Positions 42,363 to 54,000 of a stretch of 64,000 bases of DNA are shown here, one piece after another. Position 1 is the stretch's first letter. The number at the start of each line of letters is the position of its first letter. The position numbers and the translations under genes are program-made. The DNA is taken from the NCBI RefSeq assembly GCF_013248905.1, contig NZ_JABRVS010000001.1:1178001-1242000 (forward strand). The letters run 5' to 3'. This stretch comes from Shewanella sp. VB17 (GTDB lineage: Bacteria > Pseudomonadota > Gammaproteobacteria > Enterobacterales > Shewanellaceae). The notes below the pieces were generated by a model that saw only the letters and a list, made by a program, of their open reading frames with translations, was not told where the DNA came from and did not search any database.

Positions 42363-42491
42363 GTTGTAGATATGTTGTTACCAGTGAGTCTGAATAGGCG
42401 TCACTGGTATGAGTGATTATTGACTTTATTGACGATCCGCTATCGTGATAGATGAAGCTGAAAAATAAACTTTTTATTGTATTTATCGATG

Positions 42492-42525
42492 ATTAAAAAT
42501 CCGTTTTCACAAACGGATTTTTAAT
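42492..42525 (+). terminator. Terminator of the three-gene operon
   Basis: A perfect 15-bp stem ATTAAAAATCCGTTT / AAACGGATTTTTAAT with a TCAC loop lies 130 bp after the MFS stop. Its T-rich right arm can terminate rightward transcription, separating this operon from the genes that follow. Confidence 0.85.
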
Positions 42526-43163
42526 CTCACACCTCATTAATTACCTATAAATACACTTATATTTAATTTGATTTTTTAATGTTTATTTAAAAAAGCATCA
42601 TTTTACATTTCAAATGTAACTAGGTAACATTATTTAAATATTTTTTTTGTTACTTATGGGTTATTTTTGTTCTTTAATCCTCTGCATTACCGTTAGGTTA
42701 ATTAATTTTATGGGTAATAAAGGTGGTTATTTGTTTTATTTAAGTTTTTAATTTTAAAAAAAAGTTGGCTTATACTTTAAAGTCCTTACTTAACAGTGTC
42801 TTATATGGGGGGTTTTTGAGTATTGTTCTTTTTTTGTCATGAATTTATATTATTAAATTAAAATAGTATTGATTTTTTTTGAAACTACTGTAGTTTTTAT
42901 CTGGCTCAAACTTTAGGCTTAGTATTTGATTGTATACTAATTATAATCTTAATTTTTCATTTCTAATAGAAGCTAAGAATATAGATTGTTTGTAACAGGT
43001 GCGTCACAAAAGTATATAAAATATCATCCATGGGTGAAGCTTTACACTAAGTAATATGTCAACTTGATCTGGCAACACGACAACTCTTAAATATTATGTG
43101 TAAGCATGACGTCATTTCTACAGCCGACATAACAAGTAATATCATCCATAAATAAAAATATAA
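42526..43163. other. Very AT-rich non-coding region before the orphan gene
   Basis: About 640 bp, AT-rich with long T and A runs (for example around 42570-42770 and 42830-42960), typical of DNA silenced by H-NS-like proteins. No ORF with a ribosome site, tRNA or clear repeat was seen. A promoter for the orphan gene is expected but I could not place one with confidence. Confidence 0.5.
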
Positions 43164-43178
43164 ATGAGGAACAGTGTA

Positions 43179-44009
43179 ATGAGTGAAAGAAATTTATGGG
43201 AACTTGGAGAAAAAATTGCAAGTAATTCTTCCATGTGGACGCGAATAAAAAATTCACCTAAAGGTGTTTCTGTTAGGGGAGGGGCAAAGTTAAGTAATAT
43301 TCCTAAAAACATTGCAGCTGGTGGCTCCTTTATGCTTAAACAGGTTCCTATCCCTGTTGTAAGGCATATTTTGGGAGATTCCTTAAAAAAAGCCTACGAT
43401 ACAGGTAAAAAATATCATAGAAAAAAATACCAAACAGCGAAGGCAATCTCTGATGAGGATAAGACAAAATTTGGTTGGAAAGATTTAGATGTGCAAGATA
43501 TGGATCGTTATAGATGGAAAATTGTTGATTCTATCAAAAGTTTTAATCAGGAAAGTATAAGTTTTACAGCGAACGTTGGCAAATATATTGAGCAGGGAAA
43601 TGTCTGTGATCAATTTGTTAAGGTCACTGCTGGTTTTGCTTATAGCCGTAAACGAATTAAAAAGCTAAGAGATAAAACTCTGGCTATAAGAGAACTATGC
43701 ACTCACACATTAAATTGGTTAGATGACGTTGATAATCAACTCAACCTTTGGGTGCAAGGTAATCAAAGCCCTCTGACTGAACTGGCAAAAAATATACCGG
43801 TAAATGGACATGAGCATTGTGATAAAACGGTATGTGCGGTATCAGACAAGGAAAAATTAAGGTTTAGTCATAGTAAATTGGCGAATGGAATACAAATGAC
43901 AACGAGTGTCGTAGCGGGTGCATTCGATCCCATGGAGTTTTTTATTATTTCGCAACCATCAGACTTCAAAGTTAGAATACCAAATCCATATTCAGGTATT
44001 GTTTATTAA
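43179..44009 (+). CDS. Orphan hypothetical protein upstream of the NRPS
   Basis: From ATG 43179 (GAGGA eight bases upstream; ATG 43164 is less well placed) the product is 276 residues, with no signal peptide. The N-terminal third is glycine/lysine-rich (KNSPKGVSVRGGAKLSNIPK, KKAYDTGKKYHRKKYQTAK). The middle is helical with basic patches (AYSRKRIKKLRDKTLAIREL). The end, DPMEFFIISQPSDF..., is beta-like. A cysteine cluster HEHCDKTVC lies at about 225. No family is recognised. It stands alone between two long AT-rich gaps. Confidence 0.65.
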   Translation: MSERNLWELGEKIASNSSMWTRIKNSPKGVSVRGGAKLSNIPKNIAAGGSFMLKQVPIPVVRHILGDSLKKAYDTGKKYHRKKYQTAKAISDEDKTKFGWKDLDVQDMDRYRWKIVDSIKSFNQESISFTANVGKYIEQGNVCDQFVKVTAGFAYSRKRIKKLRDKTLAIRELCTHTLNWLDDVDNQLNLWVQGNQSPLTELAKNIPVNGHEHCDKTVCAVSDKEKLRFSHSKLANGIQMTTSVVAGAFDPMEFFIISQPSDFKVRIPNPYSGIVY

Positions 44010-44798
44010 TTATTTCATCTATTTTTTCTAGGGTCTGTTTACATGTTGCATTGTACTTTACATCAGATCCTGATTATCTTTTTTAGTATGCTATAAAGGA
44101 ATATTACTGTAGCTTATTATTACCATATCAAACGAGTATGTCGGGATTTTTAACCGTACAGTTAGACGAAAAATACGATTGTTCGGCATTTCAAGCGCCA
44201 TCGAAAATCATTATCAAGTGATCAAACCTCATTAAACCTCTAAAAATTATCAAGTTAGACAATCCCATGTTTCCGCACCACCCCTTAGATATTGAAAAGT
44301 ATTGGTTTGAAAACTAATTTTATTTAATAAAAAATGAACTTGATCATATTATTAATAAATGTCACTTACTAGTTCATAAGATTTGTTTTGAGTGATTTTG
44401 TTCGCACTATTATACATATGGTGTTGACATTATTTTTCTCTGAATTTTACCCCCTTAATAATACACCAGCCTATATGAAAGTATGCTTTAAAGGTGGGCG
44501 TTGATTGCTGAGATCTAGCATTAACCTACTTGTTGGTGACCAATTAATGTTGTATAATTGTTTTTATTATGTTGCTGTTGTGGTTTTTTTTGTTTTTTGA
44601 ATATCATTTACATATAAATAAATTTTTAATGGTTTTTTAAGTGATGAGTTTTTTTGGTGGTTTTAATGTCATTTATATTAAAGATAATAAAAACAATATA
44701 AATTTTTTATTAACCCCCCTTCCTCATTAAATAAATAATTGTAATATTAATAGGTTTGATTTTAATAACCTAAGTGGTAAATAATAGGAAGTAATATA
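44010..44798. other. AT-rich leader region of the NRPS gene
   Basis: About 790 bp without a credible ORF. A TTGACA at 44424-44429 lacks a good -10 at 17 bp. The last 200 bp are almost purely A/T with T runs. AGGAAG at 44787-44792 is the NRPS ribosome site. Such a long leader suggests complex regulation or silencing, but no operator could be identified. Confidence 0.5.
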
Positions 44799-47700
44799 AT
44801 GTCCATGAATGTAATGAATAATGAGATGCAGCAATCTGGTGTGTCAGCTCTAGATTTTTTAAAACTTCATCCTGCTCAGGAAGATATTTATTATGATCAG
44901 ATCCTTAATCATCAAAGCCCTAAGAATAATTTAGGTGGCTATACCACTATAGAAGATGTGGATATTTGTATATTACAGCAAGCTTGGGTGTTACTTCATG
45001 CTCATTTGGATGCATTACAGCTAAAAATTACCACTGATGGTGATGGGTCGCCATTACAATATATTCAACACGATAAAGTACCGAGTTTGGTGGGGTTTCA
45101 TGATTTATCATTGATGGATGATGCAAAAAATACTGCGTTAGAGTGGATGCAGCAGCAAGTAGACACCTATATGGACTATTTGGGTGATGAACTTAATAAA
45201 ATATCATTAATTAAGTTATCGGCGAATAGTTATTATATTTTTATCAAGGCTCATCATATTATGAATGACGGTGTTGGCATTTACCGTCTTCATGAATATT
45301 TACATCGTTTATACCAAGATATTGAACAAGGGAACTCAACCGATTGGCTATTGGATATTCCTCAATTTAAAGAAGCTGTACTAGTAAAGAGTGAATACCT
45401 TAATTCTTCAAAATATGCGCAAGATAAAACTTACTGGCAAGAGTTATTAAAACAGCATGAATCTCACAAATTACCGACTCGTTACCCACTAACCGATAAT
45501 GCAATTTGTACATTAGCTTTGTCGGTAGAAAGCACTATGCAGTTATATGATTTCTGTGCTGATAATAGATTGAATATGCTGGCGGTTTTTTCCAGTGTTG
45601 TTAGTGTTGTAATGTCAGGTATAACAGGCCACAGCGACTTACTTTTGAACACCGTTACTCATGGGCGTAGTGGAAAAAAAGGAATGCAAGTGGTGGGAAT
45701 GCAAGTGAATACTTTTCCATTTACTGCCTCACTTAATGAAAACCTTAATGTGATAGAACACATAAAAACAATCATGGCGTCAATGAAAAAGAGCTATGGG
45801 CATTGTGATTTTCCTTACTCGCATCTTAATCGTCTAGCAAATCGTTATGATGCATTGTTACCTGATATTATGGTTTCCTATGAACGAGTCAAAAATGATG
45901 CGGTTGAGCAGCTCCCATACTCCATTTTTAAAGTGGAGTCGACTTTTGATGATCATCCTTTACGACTGCGGTTAGACGATTTTGAAACTAATCAGTCTTT
46001 AGAGATTTCAGCATCTTATGGACAGCAGTATTTTACCCAAGCAGAGATAAAGCTCGTGCTTGAACGGATTGAACAGGTGTTGATGACTTTCGTGGAATCA
46101 CCTACAACACAAATTAAACAAGTACCAAAATTATTGCCTCATGAGCGCGATATTTTGTTATATCGCTTCAATGATACAGCAGCCGATTACCCACAAGATA
46201 AAACCTTGCATCAATTGTTTGCTGAGCAAGTGGCGAAAACCCCAGACAGTATCGCTTTGGTATTTGAAGATACGCAGCTCACCTATGCAGAGTTAGATAA
46301 AAGAGCTAACCAATTAGCGCACGCTATCCGTCAAGAATACCTTAATACCTGTGGCCATGAGCTCATGGCTGACACACTCATCCCGCTGTATTTAGACCGC
46401 AGTTTGGAGATGGTGATTAGTATCTTAGCGGTACTCAAAGCGGGCGGGGCCTATGTGCCGATTTCCCCTGAGTATCCGGTTGAGCGGACTCAATTTATCT
46501 TAACCGATACGGCTGCCAAATTGGTGGTGACCCAGTCACAGCATCTTGCCACGTTGACAGGGCTAAGTGATAAAGCGAATAACACCATCAATCATGATGT
46601 CAGCTTACTGGCGGCAGACATATTATCGGCCTATGAAGATATGCCAACAGAATCACCAAGCCCTATAAGCATAGCCACTGATTTAGCCTATGTGATTTAC
46701 ACATCTGGTACCACTGGGAGGCCTAAAGGGGTGGCACTGGCACATAATGCAGTCGTCAACCGTATTCATTGGATGCAGAAAACATATCCGTTGATAGAAA
46801 GCGATCGGGTATTACAAAAAACGCCGTATATTTTTGATGTGTCGGTATGGGAATTACTTTGGGCTAACCAAGTTGGGGCGCGGATAGTGATTGCGGCGCC
46901 AGAGGTACATAAGCAACCTGAATTATTACAAGCGTTGATCTGTGATGCTGAAATAACCACTTTGCATTTTGTGCCTTCGATGCTCAGTGGCTTTAGCCAC
47001 CATTTAAAAGCATCAGCGCAATGCTTTTCTGAGCGAGTGAAGCAAGTTTTTTGCAGTGGAGAAGCATTGGGAGTTACCCATGTTGAGGAATTTAATCAGG
47101 TCAGTGCGGCGGGTAGTTGTTTGTTCAACCTGTATGGACCGACTGAAGCGGCAATTGATGTCAGCTATTTTGATACGCGTGAGATCTTTAACAATAGTGT
47201 GCCTATTGGTCGTGCCATTGACAATATCCGTTTGTATGTGCTGGACGAGCAACGGCAGCTCATGCCTGTTGGCTCAATAGGGGAGCTTTACATCGGTGGT
47301 GCAGGGCTAGCGCGCGGTTACCTCAATCGTCCTGAATTAACCCAGGCGTGCTTCATTGATAACCCGTTTGCGACAGCAAAAGACATAGAAAAAGGCTACA
47401 CCCGTTTATACAAAACGGGGGATTTGGTGCGTTACTTATCGGATGGGTGTTTGGAGTATTTAGGCCGTAATGACAGCCAGGTTAAAATTCGTGGTTACCG
47501 GATTGAATTGGGTGAAATAGAAACCGCATTATCAAGTCTTGATAGGGTTAAACAAGCGGTGGTGATAGACCGTGAGCGAGACGGTAATAAATACTTAGCG
47601 GCGTATATTATTTCTAATGAACAGGTTTTAAATGAGCAGGCTCAGGATAGTCACGCCCGAGAGACAGACAGTTTAATTGCTTCTTTGATGCAGACATTAC

Positions 47701-48060
47701 CTGAATACATGGTGCCAGCGACCTTCACTGAAATTGATGTCATCCCGTTAACCATTAACGGCAAGTTAGACAGGCGAGCCTTGCCAGAGCCTGCGTGGGT
47801 GAGTGTTGATAACTACACCGCACCGCGTAATAACCTTGAGGCTCAGTTATGTGAGATTTGGCAGTCGGTGTTGGGCCTTGAGCTGGTTGGGATACACGAT
47901 AACTTCTTCCGCAGTGGCGGGGATTCAATTACCGCGATGAAGTTGGTGGCCGCCATTCGTCGCAAGCTGGATGTTGATTTAGCCTTGAGTGCATTGTTTG
48001 AACAAAAGACCATAGCAGGTATCTCTTTGACGCTGAATGAGCAAATGCTTAATCAAGACG
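44799..48060 (+). other. NRPS module 1: starter C - A(Ser) - T
   Basis: C1 (about residues 15-440) keeps HHIMNDG at 152 although it opens the assembly line, so it is a candidate starter condensation domain that N-acylates the first residue. It is clearly unlike C2-C4. A1 (about 470-1000) has pocket residues read as D-V-W-H-F-S-L-I-D-K, from FDVSVW, TLHFVPS, VFCSGEA, LYGPTEAAID and the A10 lysine. That corresponds to the well-known serine code. T1 carries Ser1043 in FFRSGGDSI. Confidence 0.8.
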
Positions 48061-51000
48061 CGAGGGTGGTAATCCCTCATCTTGACTTGGGGGAGGAGGC
48101 TCGCTACCCGGTGTCCTTTGCGCAAGCGCGTATGCTGTTTATCGAGCAATTTGAGCAAGGCAGTAATGCTTATCATATGCCTTACTTGGCTCAGCTTGAT
48201 GATGACGTCAATGTGTACTTGCTGGAAAAAGCGATTAACGTGGTGAGCGAACGTCATGCTGTGATGAATAGCGTTTATGGTTATAGTGAGTATGGTTATA
48301 GTGATGAGTATGACCATGATGAGAGACATGTTGATAAGCATGACTTTGATGAGACAGGTACGGCTTATCAGCAGGCATTAGACAGTGATTTAACCTTTCG
48401 CTCACAGACTTGCCATGATGAGGCTGAATTGCTGGCTTTGGTTAAAGCTGATATCGCCCACCCTTTTGATTTACAACACGAGCCCAGTCTGCGGCTTAGC
48501 CATTACCAACTTGCTCAAGGCCAATATATTTTACTCATGTGGCACCACATTGCGATGGATGGCTGGTCAACAGACATCTTTATCCGTGAGCTGGGTGAAG
48601 TGTATCAAGCATTAAAGGCGTCACGTGAAATAGACTTACCAGCATTGGACATTAATTACGGTGACTATGCTGCGTGGCAGCGTGACTACTTGCAAGGTGA
48701 GGTGGGCACACGGCAGCTTGATTATTGGCGACAGACATTGTCGGGTTATGAGACCTTGGCATTGCCAACCGATAAGCCAAGACCCGCGCAAATCGATTAT
48801 CGCGGTCAAGACAGTGATTTTATCGTAGACACAGCATTGTCAGCTGAGCTTAGGGCATTAGCCAAGCAGCAAGAAACGACCCTGTACACAGTATTATTAA
48901 GTGCGTTTTACGTGAGTTTGGCCAAATTGACCGGACAAGAGGACATTATCGTGGGCTCGCCTTCGGATAATCGTCATCACGCTCAGACGCAAAGCTTAAT
49001 CGGCATGTTTGTTAACTCACTGGCATTGAGAGCACAAGTGTCAGGTGATAGTGATATTAGCCAATTCATCCAAACAGTGCATAAGGTGGTATCACAGGCT
49101 AAGTCGAATCAAGATATCCCGTTTGAGCAATTGGTGGATGGATTGGATGTCGAGCGTGATAGCTCACGGCACCCCATTTTCCAAGTGATGTTCAGCGTGC
49201 AGGACTTTGGTAGAGACTCTAGTGCCGGTGAAATGAGCGCGAGTCAGCTGCCGTTTAGCCCAGTCGTTTTAGAAGAGGCAGAAGAAGCACTGTACAGCCC
49301 TGCCAAGTTTGATTTGAGCTTGTTCCTTGCCAACAGCGAAGAAAATATCAGTGGTCAACTCAATTATGCCGTGGGTTTATTTGATGAAACCACCATTACC
49401 CGTATATCAGCAATCTATACCCGGGTATTAACTGCCTTTGTTGCAGAGCCTACTCAAAAACTGGCAAATATCGATGTGCTTTCCACGCAAGAACGTAATA
49501 CCTTACTCTATGATTTCAACGACACGGATGCGCCATACCCGCAAGATAAAACCTTGTATCAATTGTTTGCTGAGCAAGCCACTAAAACCCCAGACAATAT
49601 CGCTTTGGTGTTTGAAGACACGCAGCTCACCTATAACGAACTCAATGAAAGAGCCAACCAGCTAGCCCACGCTATCCGTCAAGAATACCTTGACACATGC
49701 GGCCATGAGCTCAAAGCTGACACACTCATTCCGCTGTATTTAGACCGCAGTCTGGAGATGGTGATAAGTATTTTAGCGGTACTCAAAGCGGGTGGTGCGT
49801 ATGTGCCTATTTCGCCCGAGTATCCGACTGAGCGCACCCAGTTTATTTTAACGGATACCGCCGCCAAACTGGTGGTGACCCAGTCGCAGCATCTTGGTAC
49901 GTTGACAGGGCTAAGTCATGGAGCGAATAACACTACCAATCATGATGTCAGCTTGCTGGCGGCAGACATATTATCGACCTATGTTGATATGCCAACAGAG
50001 GCACCAATCTACATCAGCACCGCCACAGATTTAGCCTATGTGATTTACACCTCGGGTACCACGGGTCAACCTAAAGGGGTAATGATTGAGCACAAAAGTA
50101 GTGCCAGTCGAAATCAATATATGTCTTCTCGCGGGGAAACGGCTAAAAACACGTATTTGTTTAAAACCAGCTATGTATTTGATGTGTCTGTATCCGATTT
50201 GTTTAGCCACTTAAATGTGGGGGCTAAAATAGTGATGGCTCAGTCAAGTTTCGACATGGATGAAATCATGCATTTACTTGAATTTCATGATATCAATGCT
50301 TGCCATTTTGTTCCTTCTCAATTTTCAGCATTATTAGCATCGACTACCTTGCCTTGTGACTTCGAGCATATTTACTTCAGTGGTGAAAATCTAACACAAG
50401 AGCAGCTGGTTCATTTTGATTTTAATCTGACGAAAGTCATTAATTATTATGGGCCAACAGAAACGGGTGAAGCGACAAGTTATATGGTCAATTCGCTTAA
50501 TGCTGACAGTACCATTGGTCGCCCTTTCAATGATGTAAAAGTCTATGTGCTGCAAGGAATGGCATTAGCTCCTTTAGGGGCAATAGGTGAATTGTACATA
50601 GGCGGTGCAGGCCTTGCCCGCGGTTACCTTAATCGTCCCGAATTGACGGAGCAATGTTTCATTGATAACCCGTTTGCGACCGAAGCTGACATAGCAAAAG
50701 GCTACACCCGTTTATACAAAACCGGGGATTTAGTGCGTTACTTGCCTAGTGGAAACGCTGATGGAAATACTGATGGCAATTTAGAATATTTAGGCCGTAA
50801 TGACAGCCAGGTTAAAATTCGTGGTTACCGGATTGAATTGGGCGAAATCGAAACGGCATTATCACTTCTTGATAGTGTAAAGCAAGCGGTGGTGATAGAC
50901 CGAGAGCGCGAGGGTAATAAATACTTAGCGGCGTATATTATTTCAAATGAATCACCTCTAGATGGGAAGAGCATACATACAGACAGCTTAATCGCGTCAT

Positions 51001-54000
51001 TAACGCAGGCCTTACCTGAATACATGGTGCCAGCAACCTTCACCGTTATTGATGCCATCCCGTTAACCATTAACGGCAAGTTAGACAGGCGTGCTTTACC
51101 AGAGCCTGCGTGGGTGAGTGTGGATAACTACACTGCACCGCGTAACGCACTTGAGGCTCAGTTGTGTGAGATTTGGCAGTCGGTGCTGTGCCTTGAGCAA
51201 GTGGGGATACACGATAACTTTTTCCGCAGTGGCGGTGATTCCATAACGGCGATGAAGTTGGTGGCCGCCATTCGTCGAGAGTTGAATGTTGATTTAGCCT
51301 TGAGCGCATTGTTTGAGCAAAAAACCATCGCGGGTATCGTAATGACGCTGAATGAGCAAATGCTTAATCAGGACGTGAGGGTGATAATTCCTCATCTTGA
51401 TTTGGGTGATAAGGCTTGCTACCCGGTGTCCTTTGCGCAAGCGCGGATGCTGTTTATTGAGCAATTTGAGCAAGGTAGCAGTGCTTATCACATTCCTTAC
51501 TTGGCTCAGCTTGATGATAACGTGAATGTGTATTTACTGGAAAAAGCGATTAACGTGGTGAGTGGCCGTCATGCTGTGATGAATAGCGTATATGGTTATA
51601 GTGAGAATGACTATGATGAGAGAAATGTTGATGAGACCCATACGGCTTATCAACGGGCATTAGACAGTCATTTAGCCTTTCGCTCACAGACTTGCCATGA
51701 TGAGGATGAATTGCTGGCTTTGGTTAAAGCTGATATCGCCCATCCTTTTGATTTGCAACACGAGCCCAGTTTGCGGCTTAACCATTACCAACTTGCTCAA
51801 AGCCAAAGCCAAAGCGAAAGCTCAGAGCTAGGCCAATATATCTTACTCATGTGGCACCACATAGCGATGGATGGCTGGTCAACAGACATCTTTATCCGTG
51901 AGCTGGGTGAAGTGTATCAAGCATTAAAGGCGTCACGTGAAATTGACTTACCGGTATTAGACATTAATTACGGTGACTATGCTGCGTGGCAACGTGACTA
52001 CTTGCAAGGTGAGGTGGGCACACAGCAGCTTGATTATTGGCGACAGACATTATCAGGTTATGAGACCCTGGCATTGCCAACCGATAAGCCAAGACCCGCG
52101 CAAATCGATTATCGCGGTCAAGACAGTGATTTTATCGTAGACACAGCATTGTCAGCTGAGCTTAGGGCATTAGCCAAGCAGCAAGAAACGACCCTGTACA
52201 CAGTATTATTAAGTGCGTTTTACGTGAGTTTGGCAAAGCTGACCGGACAAGAGGACATTATTGTTGGCTCGCCGTCAGATAATCGTCATCACGCCCAGAC
52301 ACAAAGCTTAATCGGCATGTTTGTTAACTCACTGGCACTGAGGACGCAAGTGTCAGGTGACAGCGACATCGCTGAATTTATCCAAACAGTGCATAAGGTG
52401 GTATCACAGGCTAAGTCGAATCAAGATATCCCGTTTGAGCAATTGGTGGATGGATTGGATGTCGAGCGTGATAGCTCACGTCACCCCATTTTCCAAGTGA
52501 TGTTCAGCGTGCAGGACTTTGGTACAGACTCCATTGCCGGTGAAATGAGCGCGAGCCAGCTGCCGTTTAGCCCAGTGGTGTTAGAAGAAGCACTGTACAG
52601 CCCTGCCAAGTTTGATTTGAGTTTGTTCCTTGCCAACAGCGAAGAGAATATCAGTGGTCAACTCAATTATGCCGTGGGTTTATTTGATGAAACCACCATC
52701 ATCCGTATATCAGCAATCTATACCCGGGTATTAACCGCTTTTGTTGCAGGGCCTGCTCAAAAACTGGCAAATATCGATGTGCTTTCCGCGCAAGAACGTA
52801 ATACCTTACTCTATGATTTCAACGACACGGATGCGCCGTACCCGCAAGATAAAACCTTGCATCAATTGTTTGCTGAGCAAGTGGCGAAAACCCCAGACAA
52901 TATCGCACTAGTTTTTGAGGGCGAAGAGCTCACCTATAACGAACTCAATGAAAGAGCCAACCAGCTAGCCCACGCCATCTGTCAAGAATACCTTGATACC
53001 TGTGGCCATGAGCTCAAAGCTGACACACTCATCCCGCTGTATTTAGACCGCAGTCTTGAGATGGTGATAAGTATTTTAGCGGTACTGAAAGCGGGCGGGG
53101 CCTATGTGCCGATTTCGCCTGAGTATCCGGCTGAGCGCACTCAGTTTATCTTAACCGATACGGCTGCCAAACTGGTGGTGACCCAGTCTCAGCATCTTGC
53201 CACGTTGACAGGGCTAAGTGATGAAGCGAATAAGACCATCAATCATGATGTCAGCTTGCTGGCGGCAGACATATTATCGACCTATGTTGATATGCCAACA
53301 GAATCACCAAGTCCCATCAGCACCGCCACAGATTTAGCCTATGTGATTTACACCTCAGGCACCACAGGCAAACCCAAGGGAGTGATGGTAGAACATGGTA
53401 ATGGGGTGCACCTTGTCGAGGCCTTAACCCAGCGCTTCAATGTGCAGGAGAGAGAAAAGGTATTATTGTTTTCATCTTATGTGTTTGATGTGTCGATATT
53501 TGAAATATTTGTAGGATTAAGTCAAGGCCTGACGGGGTACATGTGCAGTGAAAGCGAGCGAGATGTAGTAAGTATGAGTGACATGCTGGCCAATGAAAGC
53601 ATTGATATTACCTTGTTACCGCCAGTGATATTATCTCAGCTAACCCCAGGTGACTTTCCTGCACTGAAAACGGTGATATCTGGTGGTGACTCACCTTCTT
53701 TGGGTTTATTGAACTCATTTAGTGAGCATTGTCAGGTATTTAATGCGTATGGCCCGACTGAAATTACCGTGTGTGCCACGGCCAACGAATATCTTGTAGG
53801 TGACAGCGCCAACAATATTGGCCGTGGTGTCAATAATACCCAGCGGTACGTTCTCGATGAATATTTGCAGCTAACGCCCTTGGGCGCCAATGGTGAATTA
53901 TACATCGGTGGTGCAGGCCTTGCGCGTGGTTACTTAAATCGTCCTGAATTAACCCAAGCGTGTTTCATTGATAACCCGTTTGCGACAGAAGCTGACATAG

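Noticed and set aside
44424..44452. Sigma-70 promoter at TTGACA 44424 for the NRPS
   Set aside because: No acceptable -10 hexamer at 16-18 bp spacing; kept only as a remark.
39400..44798. Fur-box (iron-regulation) sites upstream of the AT-rich operon and NRPS
   Set aside because: A few GATAAT/ATAATATCATTA fragments occur, but none forms a Fur-like palindrome, so siderophore function is not supported by regulation.
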